Source: Clostridia bacterium (GTDB taxonomy: Bacteria; Bacillota; Clostridia; UMGS1810). From it: a DNA stretch of 64,000 nucleotides. Positions within the stretch are counted from its first letter, which is position 1, and each line of letters opens with the position of its first letter. This document shows, piece after piece, positions 24,803-34,992 of the stretch. The translations under genes and the position numbers were made by a program. The notes below the pieces were generated by a model. It did no database searches and had not been told where the DNA came from. It saw only the letters and a program-made list of their open reading frames with translations. The DNA is taken from NCBI GenBank assembly GCA_017436905.1, contig JAFSCF010000019.1:1-64000 (forward strand), read 5' to 3'.

Positions 24803-26782
24803 TTACACTATTCTTTTAAACTGTTTTTCCAAAGCCTTTTTGCTCATACGCACACATATGGGCCTTCCATGGGGGCAGGTATTGATGCCCTCAAGTTCCA
24901 TAACCTGCGCAACAAGATGCTCCATATCATCATCGGTTAAATGCTTGCCGCCTTTAAGTGCTCGTTTGCAAGCCATAGTATGCAGAGTTTTTTCGTAAAG
25001 TTCGTGCTTTGGAACTTCGGCATTATCGCCTAAAATGTTTATAATCTCGCCGACAGTATCGGCAATGAGCGCATCGTCCATTTCCATAGGTACTTTACGT
25101 ATAATTATATCATTAGAGCCAAAAATGTCAATCTCAAAGCCAACATCGGCAAAAAACTTTAAGTTTGCCTCTGCAACGGCAAAATCGTGGTCGTCTAACG
25201 GCACAGTTACGGGTATCAGCATAGACTGTGCGCAAATTTCGTTGTTTTTCCATTGCTCCATCAGTTCTTCAAACCATATACGCTCGTGTGCGGCGTGCTG
25301 GTCTATAAGGAGCATATCCTCGCCTGCCTGCGCAATTATATACGTGTTAAACACCTGACCGACGAGAGTGAAATCACGATTGGGCAAATACTGCGGTTTG
25401 GGTGCTTCCTCTGCCTTGGGGGGTGCTTCATACTGTTTTTCTGTAACCTCTTCTTTAACTGCCGGTTCGGGAGTTGAAGCTTCTTCAATCTTTTCCACAG
25501 GCGGAACATAAGGTGCTGCGCTCTGCAATTTTTCTTCCTTTTTTACTTTTAATGCTGAATAAGTATTTTCCTGCTTAAATACGTTTGTTTTTGGGGTAAA
25601 TGCAGGTATAGAATTTTCTGCATTGTTTTTCTCCATAGAAATCCGGATTCTTTCTTTAATTTCTTCACGGATTGCATCCTGAGTTATGCTCTGTTTTAGC
25701 GGCAATTCCGTCTGTACGGCAGTTTTATCGTGCGGGGTTTGCATTTCAACCTTTGGCTGAGAAAAAACTTTTTCCTCATCAAGTTCAGGAACATGACGTG
25801 TATTTGTAATAGCCTCTTTTACAGCCCAGTAAACTGCGCTGTATATCTTTTTCTCATTTGAAAAACGCACTTCCATTTTAGTCGGATGCACATTAACATC
25901 AACCAACCCCGGTGCTATATCAATATAAAGCACGCACACGGGGAATTTACCCACCATTACAGAATTTCTGTAAGCCTCTGCAACAGCGGCACTTATTGTT
26001 TTATTAACAATATTTCTTCCGTTTAAGAAAAATACCTGATGGCGTCTGTCTTTTCTGGTAAGTGAAAATGTGCCCGTGCAACCGCTTACTCTAATAAATT
26101 CTTCTTTATATTTAACATCTATCATATTGGCAGAATACTGAGATCCATACACAACGTGAATACAGTCGTTTACACTTCCTGTACCATGGCTTGAAACAAC
26201 GGTTTTACCGTTGCTGATAAGTTTTATGGAAACATCAGGGTGGCACAAAATCATTTTATTAACCACATCGGTAACTGCAGTAGTTTCTGCAGCATCGTTT
26301 TTCAAAAACTTCATACGTGCAGGAGTGTTGAAAAACAAGTTGCGTATAATCATAGTAGTGCCATCGGGACAACCGACTTCGGTATGTTCTATTACCTCGC
26401 CGCCCTCTACAACAACATTTACACCGAAATCGTTTTCTTTAATTTTAGTAAACATATCTACTTTTGCCACAGCCGCAATACTTGCAAGCGCTTCACCACG
26501 GAAACCCAGAGTGTAAATTTTATCAAGGTCTTCTTTTGTGGCGATTTTGCTTGTTGCGTGACGTGCAAATGCGGTTATGGCATCATCTGGGTGTATGCCG
26601 TCACCGTCGTCTGTAACACGTATATAACTCATACCGCCGTTTTTGATTTCAACAGTAATGTTTTTTGCATGAGCATCAACGGAGTTTTCTATAAGTTCTT
26701 TAACGGCGGAAGCAGGTCGTTCCACAACTTCGCCGGCTGCAATCATATTAGCCAGATTTTTATCTAAAATATTAATCTTCAT
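24803..26782 (-). CDS. mutL: DNA mismatch repair protein MutL
   Basis: MutL links mismatch recognition to strand incision. The 659 residues have the GHKL ATPase domain (LIENSVDAHA, DDGDGI, GFRGEAL) and a long linker rich in Glu, Lys and Pro (about 340-465). The C-terminal endonuclease domain has DQHAAHERIWFE (494-505) and CPHGRP (636-641), so this is the self-nicking MutL of organisms without MutH. It follows mutS by 21 bases. Confidence 0.96.
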   Translation of the reverse strand: MKINILDKNLANMIAAGEVVERPASAVKELIENSVDAHAKNITVEIKNGGMSYIRVTDDGDGIHPDDAITAFARHATSKIATKEDLDKIYTLGFRGEALASIAAVAKVDMFTKIKENDFGVNVVVEGGEVIEHTEVGCPDGTTMIIRNLFFNTPARMKFLKNDAAETTAVTDVVNKMILCHPDVSIKLISNGKTVVSSHGTGSVNDCIHVVYGSQYSANMIDVKYKEEFIRVSGCTGTFSLTRKDRRHQVFFLNGRNIVNKTISAAVAEAYRNSVMVGKFPVCVLYIDIAPGLVDVNVHPTKMEVRFSNEKKIYSAVYWAVKEAITNTRHVPELDEEKVFSQPKVEMQTPHDKTAVQTELPLKQSITQDAIREEIKERIRISMEKNNAENSIPAFTPKTNVFKQENTYSALKVKKEEKLQSAAPYVPPVEKIEEASTPEPAVKEEVTEKQYEAPPKAEEAPKPQYLPNRDFTLVGQVFNTYIIAQAGEDMLLIDQHAAHERIWFEELMEQWKNNEICAQSMLIPVTVPLDDHDFAVAEANLKFFADVGFEIDIFGSNDIIIRKVPMEMDDALIADTVGEIINILGDNAEVPKHELYEKTLHTMACKRALKGGKHLTDDDMEHLVAQVMELEGINTCPHGRPICVRMSKKALEKQFKRIV

Positions 26783-26803
26783 TGCTCCGCCTCCTTTTTA
26801 AGA

Positions 26804-29404
26804 TTATTCTTCTCTTAATTTCAGTTGTAATGTATACAGTTCGTTTATAGCCTCTATAGGTGTAAGGGTTGATACATCAAGATTTTTTATTCTCTCAGCA
26901 ATTTCATTCGGAAACTGTGCTTGACTCGATTTATCAGCCACATGTTCCGTTTGCGGTGCATTTGCTTTTATCTGACCGCCCTCAAGGCTTGAAAGCACTT
27001 GCTGGGCACGTTCTGTAACCTCATCGGGCACACCGGCAAGACCTGCAACTTCTATTCCGTAACTGTCCGACGCTCCACCGGAGATAATCTTGCGCAAAAA
27101 TATTATATCTTTACCACGCTTTTTAACTGCAATTGAAAAGTTTTTAACGCCGTCAAGTTTATCCTCCAAAACTTTAAGTTCGTGATAGTGTGTGGCAAAC
27201 ATTGTCTTTGCACCGATTTTTTCCTTGTCGCTTACATACTCAACTACAGCCCACGCAATGGAAAGCCCATCAAAGGTACTGGTACCTCTGCCGATTTCGT
27301 CTAATATAATAAGGCTTTTTGATGTTGCGTTTTTTAAGATGTTTGCAACTTCGCTCATTTCAACCATAAAGGTACTCTGCCCTGCGGCAATATCGTCCGA
27401 TGCGCCGACACGTGTAAATACCCTGTCAACAACACCTATATGGCACGAGGATGCAGGTACAAAACTTCCCATTTGCGCCATCAGGGTAATAAGCGCAGTC
27501 TGGCGCATATATGTTGATTTACCCGCCATATTAGGACCTGTAATAAGCAGGAAACGGTTATCATCCGTATTTAAGTATGCATCGTTCGGCACAAAAAGCG
27601 AAGATGTGTTTGAAATTTCTACAGACGGGTGTCTGCCGTCTTTTATATCTATTACATCGCTGTCGTCAACAACGGGTTTTACATATCCGTTTTCAGCGGC
27701 GACAAAAGCAAGCGAACACAAAGCATCTACTGCAGCAATCATTTTTGCGCAGTTCTGTATACGTTTAAGGTTGTCTACGACCATATTTTTAAGAGTTAAA
27801 AATATATCGTACTCAAGCGCTTCTATTTTATCCTTTGCGCTTGTTACGGAGTCTTCCACACGTTTAAGTTCATCAGTAATATATCTTTCGCAATTAACAA
27901 GAGTCTGCTTGCGTATGTAATCTGCGGGCACTTTGTCTGTATTGGTTTTTGACACTTCTATATAATATCCAAAAACTTTATTATAAGATATTTTAAGTTG
28001 CTTGATGCCTGTTCTTTCACGCTCGGCTTCCTCTATGGAACTCAGTATTCCCGTACCGGAATTTTTCATCTGGCGCAGGCTGTCGAGCTGCGCATCGTAG
28101 CCTTTGCGTATCATACCGCCCTCACGCACACTAAACGGTGGCTCGTCTGCAATAGCGGAAGTAAGTGTTAAGCATACGTCGTCCACAGTATCTAAATTTG
28201 TACCAACATTGGAGAGCAAAGACGAATTTGCGGTTTTAAGCAAATCTTTTATAACCGGTGTGCGTTTTAAACTGTTTGCAAGCGCAAGCAAATCCCTTGC
28301 GTTACCATTACCGTACACTATTTTTGAAGATATTCTCTCCATATCGGCAAAGCCACGCAGTACCTCCTGCAAATCTTCTCTTAACTTAAATCCTCTGTAG
28401 AGTTCCTCTACAGAATCAAGACGCATATTGATTTTAGCAGAATCCATAAGCGGTCTGTCTACCCATTCAGCAAGCAAGCGTGCACCCATAGATGTGCGTG
28501 TTTTATCAAGCACACCCAATAAAGAGCCTTTTTTGGACTTATCACGCATGGTGCTTGTAAGTTCCAGATTTCTTCTTGAAGACAAATCTATCTCCATATA
28601 TTCATTTTTGAAATAAAGCCTTACTTCATTAAGATAACTTAAATTTATCTTCTGCGTTTCTTTAAGGTATGCAAGCGCACCACCAAGAGCACGTATACAA
28701 AGCGGGTGTTTATCATAAGTGAGCGCACCTAAAGCAATCGCATTTTCGCTTATAAGTTCACGTGCAAGATTTATATCAAAATCATCTTCAGGCAGCATAC
28801 TGTCAAAATACGAGAAACGCTTTTTCATTTCGGTAAACACACCGATATTTTCAGCAGACTGCTCGTTCACAATAAGTTCCGCAGGAGCAAAGCACGCAAT
28901 AGCATTGGCAAGGCGGTTTTCAACAATATCGTTATCTCCGTAAGTTGCAAAAACATCACCGGTAGTAGCATCAATAAACACTACACCAAAACCGTCTTCG
29001 CAGTAATACACAGACGCAAGATAGTTGTTCTGTCGTTCGTTGAGTACTCCGTCAAGGTTGACCGTTCCCGGTGTTATAATACGCACCACATCACGACGGA
29101 CAATGGTTTTGGTTTCCTTGGGGTCCTCCATCTGCTCGCATATAGCAACCTTTTTGCCTGCGGCAATAAGTTTTGCAATATATCCGTCTACGCTGTGGAA
29201 CGGTACACCACACATAGGTATACGTTCAGGACCTGAGCCTTTACCGGTTAATGTGATATTTAGTATTTCAGACGCTTCGTAAGCGTCTTCGTTGAACATT
29301 TCATAAAAATCGCCCAGACGAAACATAAGTATACAATCCTCGTGGTTTGCTTTAACCTCAAGGTACTGCTTCATCATGGGGGTGATTTTCTCTGATGTAG
29401 CCAT
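26804..29404 (-). CDS. mutS: DNA mismatch repair protein MutS
   Basis: MutS recognises mismatches. The 866 residues have the N-terminal mismatch-reading GDFYEMF, the lever and clamp regions, the Walker A motif GPNMAGKSTYMRQ, Walker B (LIILDEIGRGTSTFDG) and the FATHYHEL motif, with a C-terminal dimerisation tail. It is the MutS1 type, given the N-terminal reader and length. It heads mutS-mutL-miaA, 25 bases after the NusG_II-like gene. Confidence 0.97.
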   Translation of the reverse strand: MATSEKITPMMKQYLEVKANHEDCILMFRLGDFYEMFNEDAYEASEILNITLTGKGSGPERIPMCGVPFHSVDGYIAKLIAAGKKVAICEQMEDPKETKTIVRRDVVRIITPGTVNLDGVLNERQNNYLASVYYCEDGFGVVFIDATTGDVFATYGDNDIVENRLANAIACFAPAELIVNEQSAENIGVFTEMKKRFSYFDSMLPEDDFDINLARELISENAIALGALTYDKHPLCIRALGGALAYLKETQKINLSYLNEVRLYFKNEYMEIDLSSRRNLELTSTMRDKSKKGSLLGVLDKTRTSMGARLLAEWVDRPLMDSAKINMRLDSVEELYRGFKLREDLQEVLRGFADMERISSKIVYGNGNARDLLALANSLKRTPVIKDLLKTANSSLLSNVGTNLDTVDDVCLTLTSAIADEPPFSVREGGMIRKGYDAQLDSLRQMKNSGTGILSSIEEAERERTGIKQLKISYNKVFGYYIEVSKTNTDKVPADYIRKQTLVNCERYITDELKRVEDSVTSAKDKIEALEYDIFLTLKNMVVDNLKRIQNCAKMIAAVDALCSLAFVAAENGYVKPVVDDSDVIDIKDGRHPSVEISNTSSLFVPNDAYLNTDDNRFLLITGPNMAGKSTYMRQTALITLMAQMGSFVPASSCHIGVVDRVFTRVGASDDIAAGQSTFMVEMSEVANILKNATSKSLIILDEIGRGTSTFDGLSIAWAVVEYVSDKEKIGAKTMFATHYHELKVLEDKLDGVKNFSIAVKKRGKDIIFLRKIISGGASDSYGIEVAGLAGVPDEVTERAQQVLSSLEGGQIKANAPQTEHVADKSSQAQFPNEIAERIKNLDVSTLTPIEAINELYTLQLKLREE

Positions 29405-29429
29405 CTTTTTTATGCTCCTTTAAAATGTT

Positions 29430-29855
29430 TTACCATGCGGTGCCGTCTACATTATCAGCACCTTCTAATCTTACAGTAAGCCTGTGCGGCAGGCATATAA
29501 GGCTCTGCCCCGAAGATGTAATCTTACCTGCTTTAACTTCAATCTTATCCGCACAGTCACTATATGTTACAGCAGCACCGTGCTTGTCTATAACAACAGT
29601 GTTTCTGCCGTATTCGTTATCTATCTCAAGTACTTTTTCATCTGCTAATGTTATAAGGTCATATCTTGCAAACTCTTCGCCGTTTATCTCAATCACACAA
29701 ACATCAGGCGATTGGCCACCTGCTGCAAACGAAAATATAATTACTGCAACAAGTACCACAGCGAGCATTACGAATATATCAGCAGGCAATAATTTTATAC
29801 GATTAAAAATGTCCCGTAGAGCCAAATCCACCGTCACCTCTTTCGGTAACACCAA
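29430..29855 (-). CDS. NusG domain II-like membrane protein
   Basis: This short protein has one membrane segment (about 28-45 of the open frame) and an extracytoplasmic NusG-II-like beta domain (EINGEEFARYDLI...TVVIDKHGAAVTYSDC...LICLPHRLTVRL). Members of this family are common in Clostridia; their role is not established. The start is unclear: the GTG at 29855 would overlap dut by 53 bases, and no ribosome-binding site favours it or the later TTG/ATG codons (29789, 29768). Translational coupling to dut is possible. Confidence 0.7.
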   Translation of the reverse strand: MVLPKEVTVDLALRDIFNRIKLLPADIFVMLAVVLVAVIIFSFAAGGQSPDVCVIEINGEEFARYDLITLADEKVLEIDNEYGRNTVVIDKHGAAVTYSDCADKIEVKAGKITSSGQSLICLPHRLTVRLEGADNVDGTAW

Positions 29856-30255
29856 GTTCGTCCACTACATTGAATTTTGCCTTTGCAACTTCCATAACAA
29901 CAAGTTGGGCGATGCGCTCACCATGTTTTATTGTATATGCTTCACGGCTAAGGTTAATAAGCGACACCATAAGTTCACCGGTGTAGTCGCTGTCTATTAC
30001 GCCAACACAGTTCGGCAACGTGATACCGTGTTTAGAAGCCAGACCTGAGCGTGCAAATATAAACGCTGCAAAATCTGCCGACGGCAACTGAATAGCAATA
30101 CCGGTAGGAATGAGCCTGCGTTCAAGCGGCTGCAGAGTAACATCCTGCGCAAGGCAGGCTGTTAAATCCATACCTGCAGAGCCGGGTGTTGCATAAAATG
30201 GTATGTTCTTCTCTTTATTGGTTTCTAAAAACTTAATTTTTACTTCTGCTATCAT
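29803..30255 (-). CDS. dut: dUTP diphosphatase
   Basis: The trimeric dUTPase converts dUTP to dUMP, keeping uracil out of DNA. The 150 residues contain the five conserved motifs: GSAGMDL, FARSGLASKHGI, NCVGVIDSDYTGE, HGERIAQLVV and the C-terminal RGDGGFGSTG. It follows the U32-family gene by 14 bases. Confidence 0.96.
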   Translation of the reverse strand: MIAEVKIKFLETNKEKNIPFYATPGSAGMDLTACLAQDVTLQPLERRLIPTGIAIQLPSADFAAFIFARSGLASKHGITLPNCVGVIDSDYTGELMVSLINLSREAYTIKHGERIAQLVVMEVAKAKFNVVDELGVTERGDGGFGSTGHF

Positions 30256-30269
30256 TTTAAGTTCTCCTT

Positions 30270-32324
30270 CTATACGCCTCTGTAAAAATGACCTCTTGTA
30301 TACTGCTTATCAAAAGGCTTGCCATTTTCATAAAGGCTGATTATATTTTTAACTTCGTCAGCAGTTTCGGTTGTAAAGTAAAGGTTTGCATATGCCACAC
30401 CGCCTCGATGTATATCGTCCATCTTATCTGCCATATACAACGGTGTGCTGTTTAATATTATATTTGTGCACGAATCCTTATCAGCCACTACAGAAAAACT
30501 TGCACCTTTGCGGTCTTTAAGATAATTAACTTTTCCGTTGCACGCACATTTGCCGTGGGCTGATTTAATTACACAGTTCTGCACCGTCATAACCGGTATA
30601 TAACCATACGCTATAACCTCTACAGGAATATCTTTAGACACAGTTCGTATTGCATTTATATTCATTTCCGGCGATAAACACACGCTGTTAAAACCAGCAT
30701 CTTTTAAAAACTTAACCGACATTGAATTAAATACATTCAGCCTGAAACCACCATGTTTAAAAGTGGCATCATCATAAATCTGCGAAAAGTTTGATGCTGA
30801 TATTCTATCATACCCCTCAGCAACTTTTCCGTGTCGTTCTATAGTAGGCAATGCAACAAAAAATCTGTCGGACATAAATTCTTCTCGGTGTTCATCATAT
30901 ACATTCTTCGGTACATATATACGTGAAACAGAAGTCTTTCGAAGTTCTTTTATCTGCTCATACGTATATCCCGATGCAGTAAATTCTGTTTTGGGGTTAC
31001 TTTTTACAATGTTAAACGAAAAATCTTTAATGTTATCTCTTCCGCTTATATATGCACGCTGATTTTCAATATCAGCAAGCGCTGTTCTGCGCATATTATT
31101 AAGTTCTTTTATAGGAAGGCTTATGCCGTTATCTATATTTATAACGAATTCATCAAACTCAAACGGCGTGCCACCGGTTTTGAGCATTTGCTCACGGATA
31201 CGCTCATCTGTTAAAGCAACTTTTAATGCCGCCTCAACAATGGTTTTGCCCTCAACTGTTGTACTGTTTCCGTCGTTATCCCACACGCACAGTATGGGTG
31301 CCTCGCCAAGATTAGCAGTAAAACTTCCGTTTATTATAATTTTTTTGCCCTCAGATTTTGCAAGTGCGTCTGCACGTGCTTTTGCATTATCGGTAATGTT
31401 TTTATAAACATCGTCATTATTACGGTCGATGTTTAGCATATGTCTGCCTGTGGAATTTTCAAAATACCCTTTTGTAAAGCCACTGCGTGAGAAAACAGAT
31501 TTTAAATCTTCTATATCTTTTTTATCCACATTGCCACCGTTTCTGTATTTGTCATACATATGTGCCGCCATTGATACGTATGCGGAATTTTTCATTCGTC
31601 CCTCTATTTTAAGGGACTTCACGCCGAGTTTTTCCAATGTGCCGATTTCATCAAGCATACACAAATCTTTAAGGCTTAAAAGATATTTTTCGTCGCAAAC
31701 AGTATTGCCATCAGCATCTGTGAGGCTATAAGGAAGTCTGCAAGGTTGTGCACACGCACCACGGTTACCCGAACGCCCGCCTATAAAACTACTCATAAGG
31801 CATTGACCTGAATAACTCATACACAGTGCGCCATGGGCAAAGACCTCTATTTCAGCATTTGTGCCTGCACATATGTTGCCAATTTCACTTTCAGAAAGTT
31901 CACGAGAGAGAACAATGCGAGAAAATCCTGCACGTTCTGCCGCTTTAACACCTTTTAAATTATGCACGGTCATCTGTGTGCTGGCATTCAGTTTAAAATC
32001 GGGAAAACATTCTTTAAGCATAGAAAGCACTCCGACGTCCTGAACAATTAACGCATCAACACCGATTTCATAACAGAACTTTGCAAACTCATAAGCATCT
32101 TTAAGTTTGCTATCCTCTACCAATGTATTTAGCGCAACATAAACTTTGCAGTCACGCACATGGGCATATTTTACGGCATCGGCAATTTCCTCATTTGAAA
32201 AGTTTACTGCGTTCGCCCTTGCAGAAAACGAACTTCCGCCAAGATAAACTGCATCAGCACCGTTATTTACCGCCGCCACAAAATTTTCATACGAGCCGGC
32301 AGGAACCAATACTTCTATACTCAT
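30270..32324 (-). CDS. U32 peptidase-family protein (RlhA/TrhP type)
   Basis: Characterised members of this family (RlhA, TrhP) are iron-sulfur proteins needed for RNA hydroxylation (ho5C in 23S rRNA, ho5U34 in tRNA), not proteases. The 684 residues have the N-terminal TIM barrel (VPAGSYENFVAAVNNGADAVYLGG), the cysteine-rich segment GALCMSYSGQC...RGACAQPCRLPY expected to hold an Fe-S cluster, and a long C-terminal part with further Cys (CVIKSAHGKCAC). Which RNA is the target cannot be told. It overlaps zapA by 4 bases, an arrangement seen in other Clostridia. Confidence 0.85.
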   Translation of the reverse strand: MSIEVLVPAGSYENFVAAVNNGADAVYLGGSSFSARANAVNFSNEEIADAVKYAHVRDCKVYVALNTLVEDSKLKDAYEFAKFCYEIGVDALIVQDVGVLSMLKECFPDFKLNASTQMTVHNLKGVKAAERAGFSRIVLSRELSESEIGNICAGTNAEIEVFAHGALCMSYSGQCLMSSFIGGRSGNRGACAQPCRLPYSLTDADGNTVCDEKYLLSLKDLCMLDEIGTLEKLGVKSLKIEGRMKNSAYVSMAAHMYDKYRNGGNVDKKDIEDLKSVFSRSGFTKGYFENSTGRHMLNIDRNNDDVYKNITDNAKARADALAKSEGKKIIINGSFTANLGEAPILCVWDNDGNSTTVEGKTIVEAALKVALTDERIREQMLKTGGTPFEFDEFVINIDNGISLPIKELNNMRRTALADIENQRAYISGRDNIKDFSFNIVKSNPKTEFTASGYTYEQIKELRKTSVSRIYVPKNVYDEHREEFMSDRFFVALPTIERHGKVAEGYDRISASNFSQIYDDATFKHGGFRLNVFNSMSVKFLKDAGFNSVCLSPEMNINAIRTVSKDIPVEVIAYGYIPVMTVQNCVIKSAHGKCACNGKVNYLKDRKGASFSVVADKDSCTNIILNSTPLYMADKMDDIHRGGVAYANLYFTTETADEVKNIISLYENGKPFDKQYTRGHFYRGV

Positions 32325-32683
32325 CTGCCGCCCTCTAATTTAGCGATACGTATTTTGAGATTCTGAATTTCTTCCTTAAGTGCATAGTTTTCGTCTTTCA
32401 GGCGCTTGCCTGCAGAAGTTGCAGCAAAGTAGTCCTCTTTATACTTTTTAAGTTCTGCCGCAGTTTCCTCCTGCAAATCCTTAACCTTGTGGTAATCATC
32501 ACTCATGTTGATTGCAGATAAAACAGCCACCTGAACATTGTTCAGATGCGGATTAGCAGCAATAGAGCGCATCTTTTTGTCTACATAAAGACACACTTTC
32601 TGCATATATTCCTCGCTCTCTGAACCCACCAGAGTATAATCTGAGCCGCATATTCTGACTACAGTTTTAATTTTATCTTCCAT
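32321..32683 (-). CDS. zapA: Cell-division protein ZapA
   Basis: ZapA binds and bundles FtsZ filaments. The 120-residue protein has the N-terminal globular domain (VVRICGSDYTLVGSESEEYM...VDKKM) and the VAVLSAINMSDDYHKV helix, followed by a coiled coil to the C-terminus. It is first in the zapA-U32-dut run. Confidence 0.9.
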   Translation of the reverse strand: MEDKIKTVVRICGSDYTLVGSESEEYMQKVCLYVDKKMRSIAANPHLNNVQVAVLSAINMSDDYHKVKDLQEETAAELKKYKEDYFAATSAGKRLKDENYALKEEIQNLKIRIAKLEGGR

Positions 32684-32768
32684 ACGGCACCTCCTCTATT
32701 TTATCAAATAATATTATACCACAACACAAGCAAGAATGGTAGTATTTTTTATAAAAAAATGCAAAAAA

Positions 32769-32790
32769 ACGGAGAAATCTCCGTTTTTTC
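32769..32790 (-). terminator. Terminator of glmS
   Basis: ACGGAGA and TCTCCGT form a tight 7-bp stem flanked by A7 and T6 runs. It lies directly after glmS on the minus strand. Confidence 0.88.
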
Positions 32791-32797
32791 ATATATC

Positions 32798-34603
32798 CTA
32801 TTCAACCGTAACAGATTTAGCAAGATTTCTGGGCTTGTCTACATCGCATCCTCTAAGCAGTGCCGTATGATACGCCAGAAGTTGCAACGCAGCAACCGCC
32901 GTAAATGGCGATACCGCCCCGTGCGTTTGGGGAATTTTAATTGTGCAAAAAGCGTCGGGGGTATCAAACGGCGAAATGCACAAAACCTTAGCTCCACGGG
33001 CAATGACCTCGCTTATATTGGAGACTGTTTTACCGTGCAATTTTTTATCCGTACTGACCGCCACAACCAAAGACTTTTCATCTATAAGCGCTATCGGCCC
33101 GTGCTTTAATTCACCTGCCGGGTAAGACTCTGCGTGAATATAGGTAATCTCTTTCATTTTAAGTGCACCCTCATCGGCTGTTACAGAGTCGGCTCCTCTG
33201 CCGATATAGTAAAGATGCTCACAGTTCACAAGTGACTTTGCCGCGTCTTTAATCTTCTCTTCCAACGACAATGTTGCTGTTATATCTTTAGGTAATCTTA
33301 AAAGTGCGTTTTTGAGCAAAGTTAATTCTTCTTTTTGAATATGTTCTGCCAAAAACACAGCAAATATATAAAGTGACGCCAACTGCGCCGTATACGCTTT
33401 TGTAGATGCTACAGAAATCTCAGCGCCGGCACTGGTTAAAAAAGTGAAATCCGCAATTCGTACAGCGCTGCTTCGGGGAGTGTTTGTAACGGCGATTATC
33501 TTAGCACCTTTCTCTTTAGCAAGTTTCATTGCCGCAAGCGTGTCTGCAGTTTCGCCCGATTGGGTTATGGCAATAACAAGCGTTTTATCGTCTATAAGCG
33601 GATTACGATAGCGAAACTCCGATGACACATCTGCTTCCACCGCTAACTTGGCATATTTCTCTATGATATATTTACCAACACAAGCCGCATGATAAGCCGT
33701 TCCGCAGCCTATGATGAAAATTCTTTCAGTATCTTTTATATCGCCATATTCAAGTTCACCAAACAAAGTAGGTTTATCTGCAAAAATATGAGTTGAAATC
33801 ATTTGCCTTAAAACGTGCGGCTGCTGATAAATTTCTTTAAGCATATAATGCCCATATGCTCCGCTATCTGCATTTTCCGTCTGTAAGTCAGTTTGATGAA
33901 TTTCTTTATCAACAGCATTGCCGTTTTTATCATATACAGACACACCCTCTGCAGTCACGGCGGCAATTTCGCCATCGTCGAGTATATACATTTTATCTGT
34001 TTTTCCCGACAGTGCGTTTATGTCGGACGATAAATAATTCTCGCTCTCGCCAATACCAACAACCAAAGGACTGTGATAACTTACAGCCATAATTTTTCCG
34101 GGATAGTCGCTACATAAAACAGCAATGGCAAAACTGCCTTTGAGATCCGAAACGGCGCACCTTACCGCACCGAGATAGTCAAAACTTTCTCTGTAATAAT
34201 AATCTATAAGGTGTGGAATAACCTCTGTATCTGTTTGCGAAACAAATCTGTAACCCTTATCACATAAAAAAGAACGAAGTTCGGTATGGTTTTCTATTAT
34301 TCCGTTATGCACAACCGCTATAGTGCCCGACAAATTTGTATGCGGATGAGAATTAAGTGTGCTTGCTTCTCCATGGGTTGCCCATCTTGTATGTCCTATA
34401 CCGCACGCACCTTCAACAGGAGACTCCCTACAAATTGATTTTAACACGCTTACTCTACCGCAGTTTTTCCTTATAGCAACAGATGTGCCGTGCGAAATTG
34501 CAATTCCTGCAGAATCGTAACCTCTGTACTCTAATTTTTTAAGCCCGTCAATTAAAATATCTGCCGCCTGCCTGCTGCCCGTGTATCCGCATATTCCGCA
34601 CAT
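32798..34603 (-). CDS. glmS: Glutamine-fructose-6-phosphate aminotransferase
   Basis: GlmS makes glucosamine-6-phosphate, the first step to UDP-GlcNAc for peptidoglycan. The 601 residues start MCGICGY with the Ntn nucleophile Cys2, contain the glutaminase domain (GIGHTRWATHG) and two SIS domains (ITQSGETADTL, ESYPAGELKHGPIALI), and end in KSVTVE. It is transcribed alone, with a terminator after it. The upstream region does not show the conserved core of the glmS ribozyme, so regulation is different or not visible. Confidence 0.97.
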   Translation of the reverse strand: MCGICGYTGSRQAADILIDGLKKLEYRGYDSAGIAISHGTSVAIRKNCGRVSVLKSICRESPVEGACGIGHTRWATHGEASTLNSHPHTNLSGTIAVVHNGIIENHTELRSFLCDKGYRFVSQTDTEVIPHLIDYYYRESFDYLGAVRCAVSDLKGSFAIAVLCSDYPGKIMAVSYHSPLVVGIGESENYLSSDINALSGKTDKMYILDDGEIAAVTAEGVSVYDKNGNAVDKEIHQTDLQTENADSGAYGHYMLKEIYQQPHVLRQMISTHIFADKPTLFGELEYGDIKDTERIFIIGCGTAYHAACVGKYIIEKYAKLAVEADVSSEFRYRNPLIDDKTLVIAITQSGETADTLAAMKLAKEKGAKIIAVTNTPRSSAVRIADFTFLTSAGAEISVASTKAYTAQLASLYIFAVFLAEHIQKEELTLLKNALLRLPKDITATLSLEEKIKDAAKSLVNCEHLYYIGRGADSVTADEGALKMKEITYIHAESYPAGELKHGPIALIDEKSLVVAVSTDKKLHGKTVSNISEVIARGAKVLCISPFDTPDAFCTIKIPQTHGAVSPFTAVAALQLLAYHTALLRGCDVDKPRNLAKSVTVE

Positions 34604-34688
34604 TTTCTAAAAAACCGCCTTTCGCTTTTTTAGTATTATTGGCAGAATTAAAATAAAAAATTCCGTCACAATTACAATAAGATGAGCA

Positions 34689-34694
34689 TATAAT
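34689..34694 (+). promoter_or_regulatory. -10 element upstream of the small three-gene cluster
   Basis: A perfect TATAAT (34689-34694) lies 33 bases before the first small gene. The hexamer 17 bases upstream (TCACAA) is a poor -35 match, so the promoter is only partly supported. Confidence 0.4.
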
Positions 34695-34726
34695 AAAATG
34701 ATATATAACAGAAAGGACTGACCTGT

Positions 34727-34981
34727 ATGGATAAACGCAACATAGAACAGATTTCACGCAATATCAGCGACAGCGATAAAGCGATGCTTAAAAGTATAAA
34801 CAACCAAAACTTAAAAGACCGCATAAGCAAAGTAGATTTAGGTGCAGCAGCACAAAAAATGCGTGAGTTAGGGCTTGGCGATGCAGCAAAAAAATTAGAC
34901 AGTATGACTAACGACGACATTATAAATCAGATTTCTAAAAATCCCGAAATACTTGATAAACTTAAAAATCTGTTTAAATAA
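34727..34981 (+). CDS. Small hydrophilic protein of unknown function
   Basis: I do not recognise a named family. The 84 residues are charged and predicted helical, rich in Lys, Asp and Asn, with no signal peptide, Cys or membrane segment. The C-terminal end (INQISKNPEILDKLKNLF) resembles the start of the next protein's MLEDPETLNMLSSLL, hinting at a shared small helical motif. AAGGA precedes the ATG. It is first of three closely spaced plus-strand genes in a minus-strand region. Confidence 0.75.
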   Translation: MDKRNIEQISRNISDSDKAMLKSINNQNLKDRISKVDLGAAAQKMRELGLGDAAKKLDSMTNDDIINQISKNPEILDKLKNLFK

Positions 34982-34992
34982 GGAGGATTCTT

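Noticed and set aside
34604-34726. glmS ribozyme upstream of glmS
   Set aside because: The upstream region lacks the conserved catalytic core and the double-pseudoknot pattern; it is short and AT-rich.
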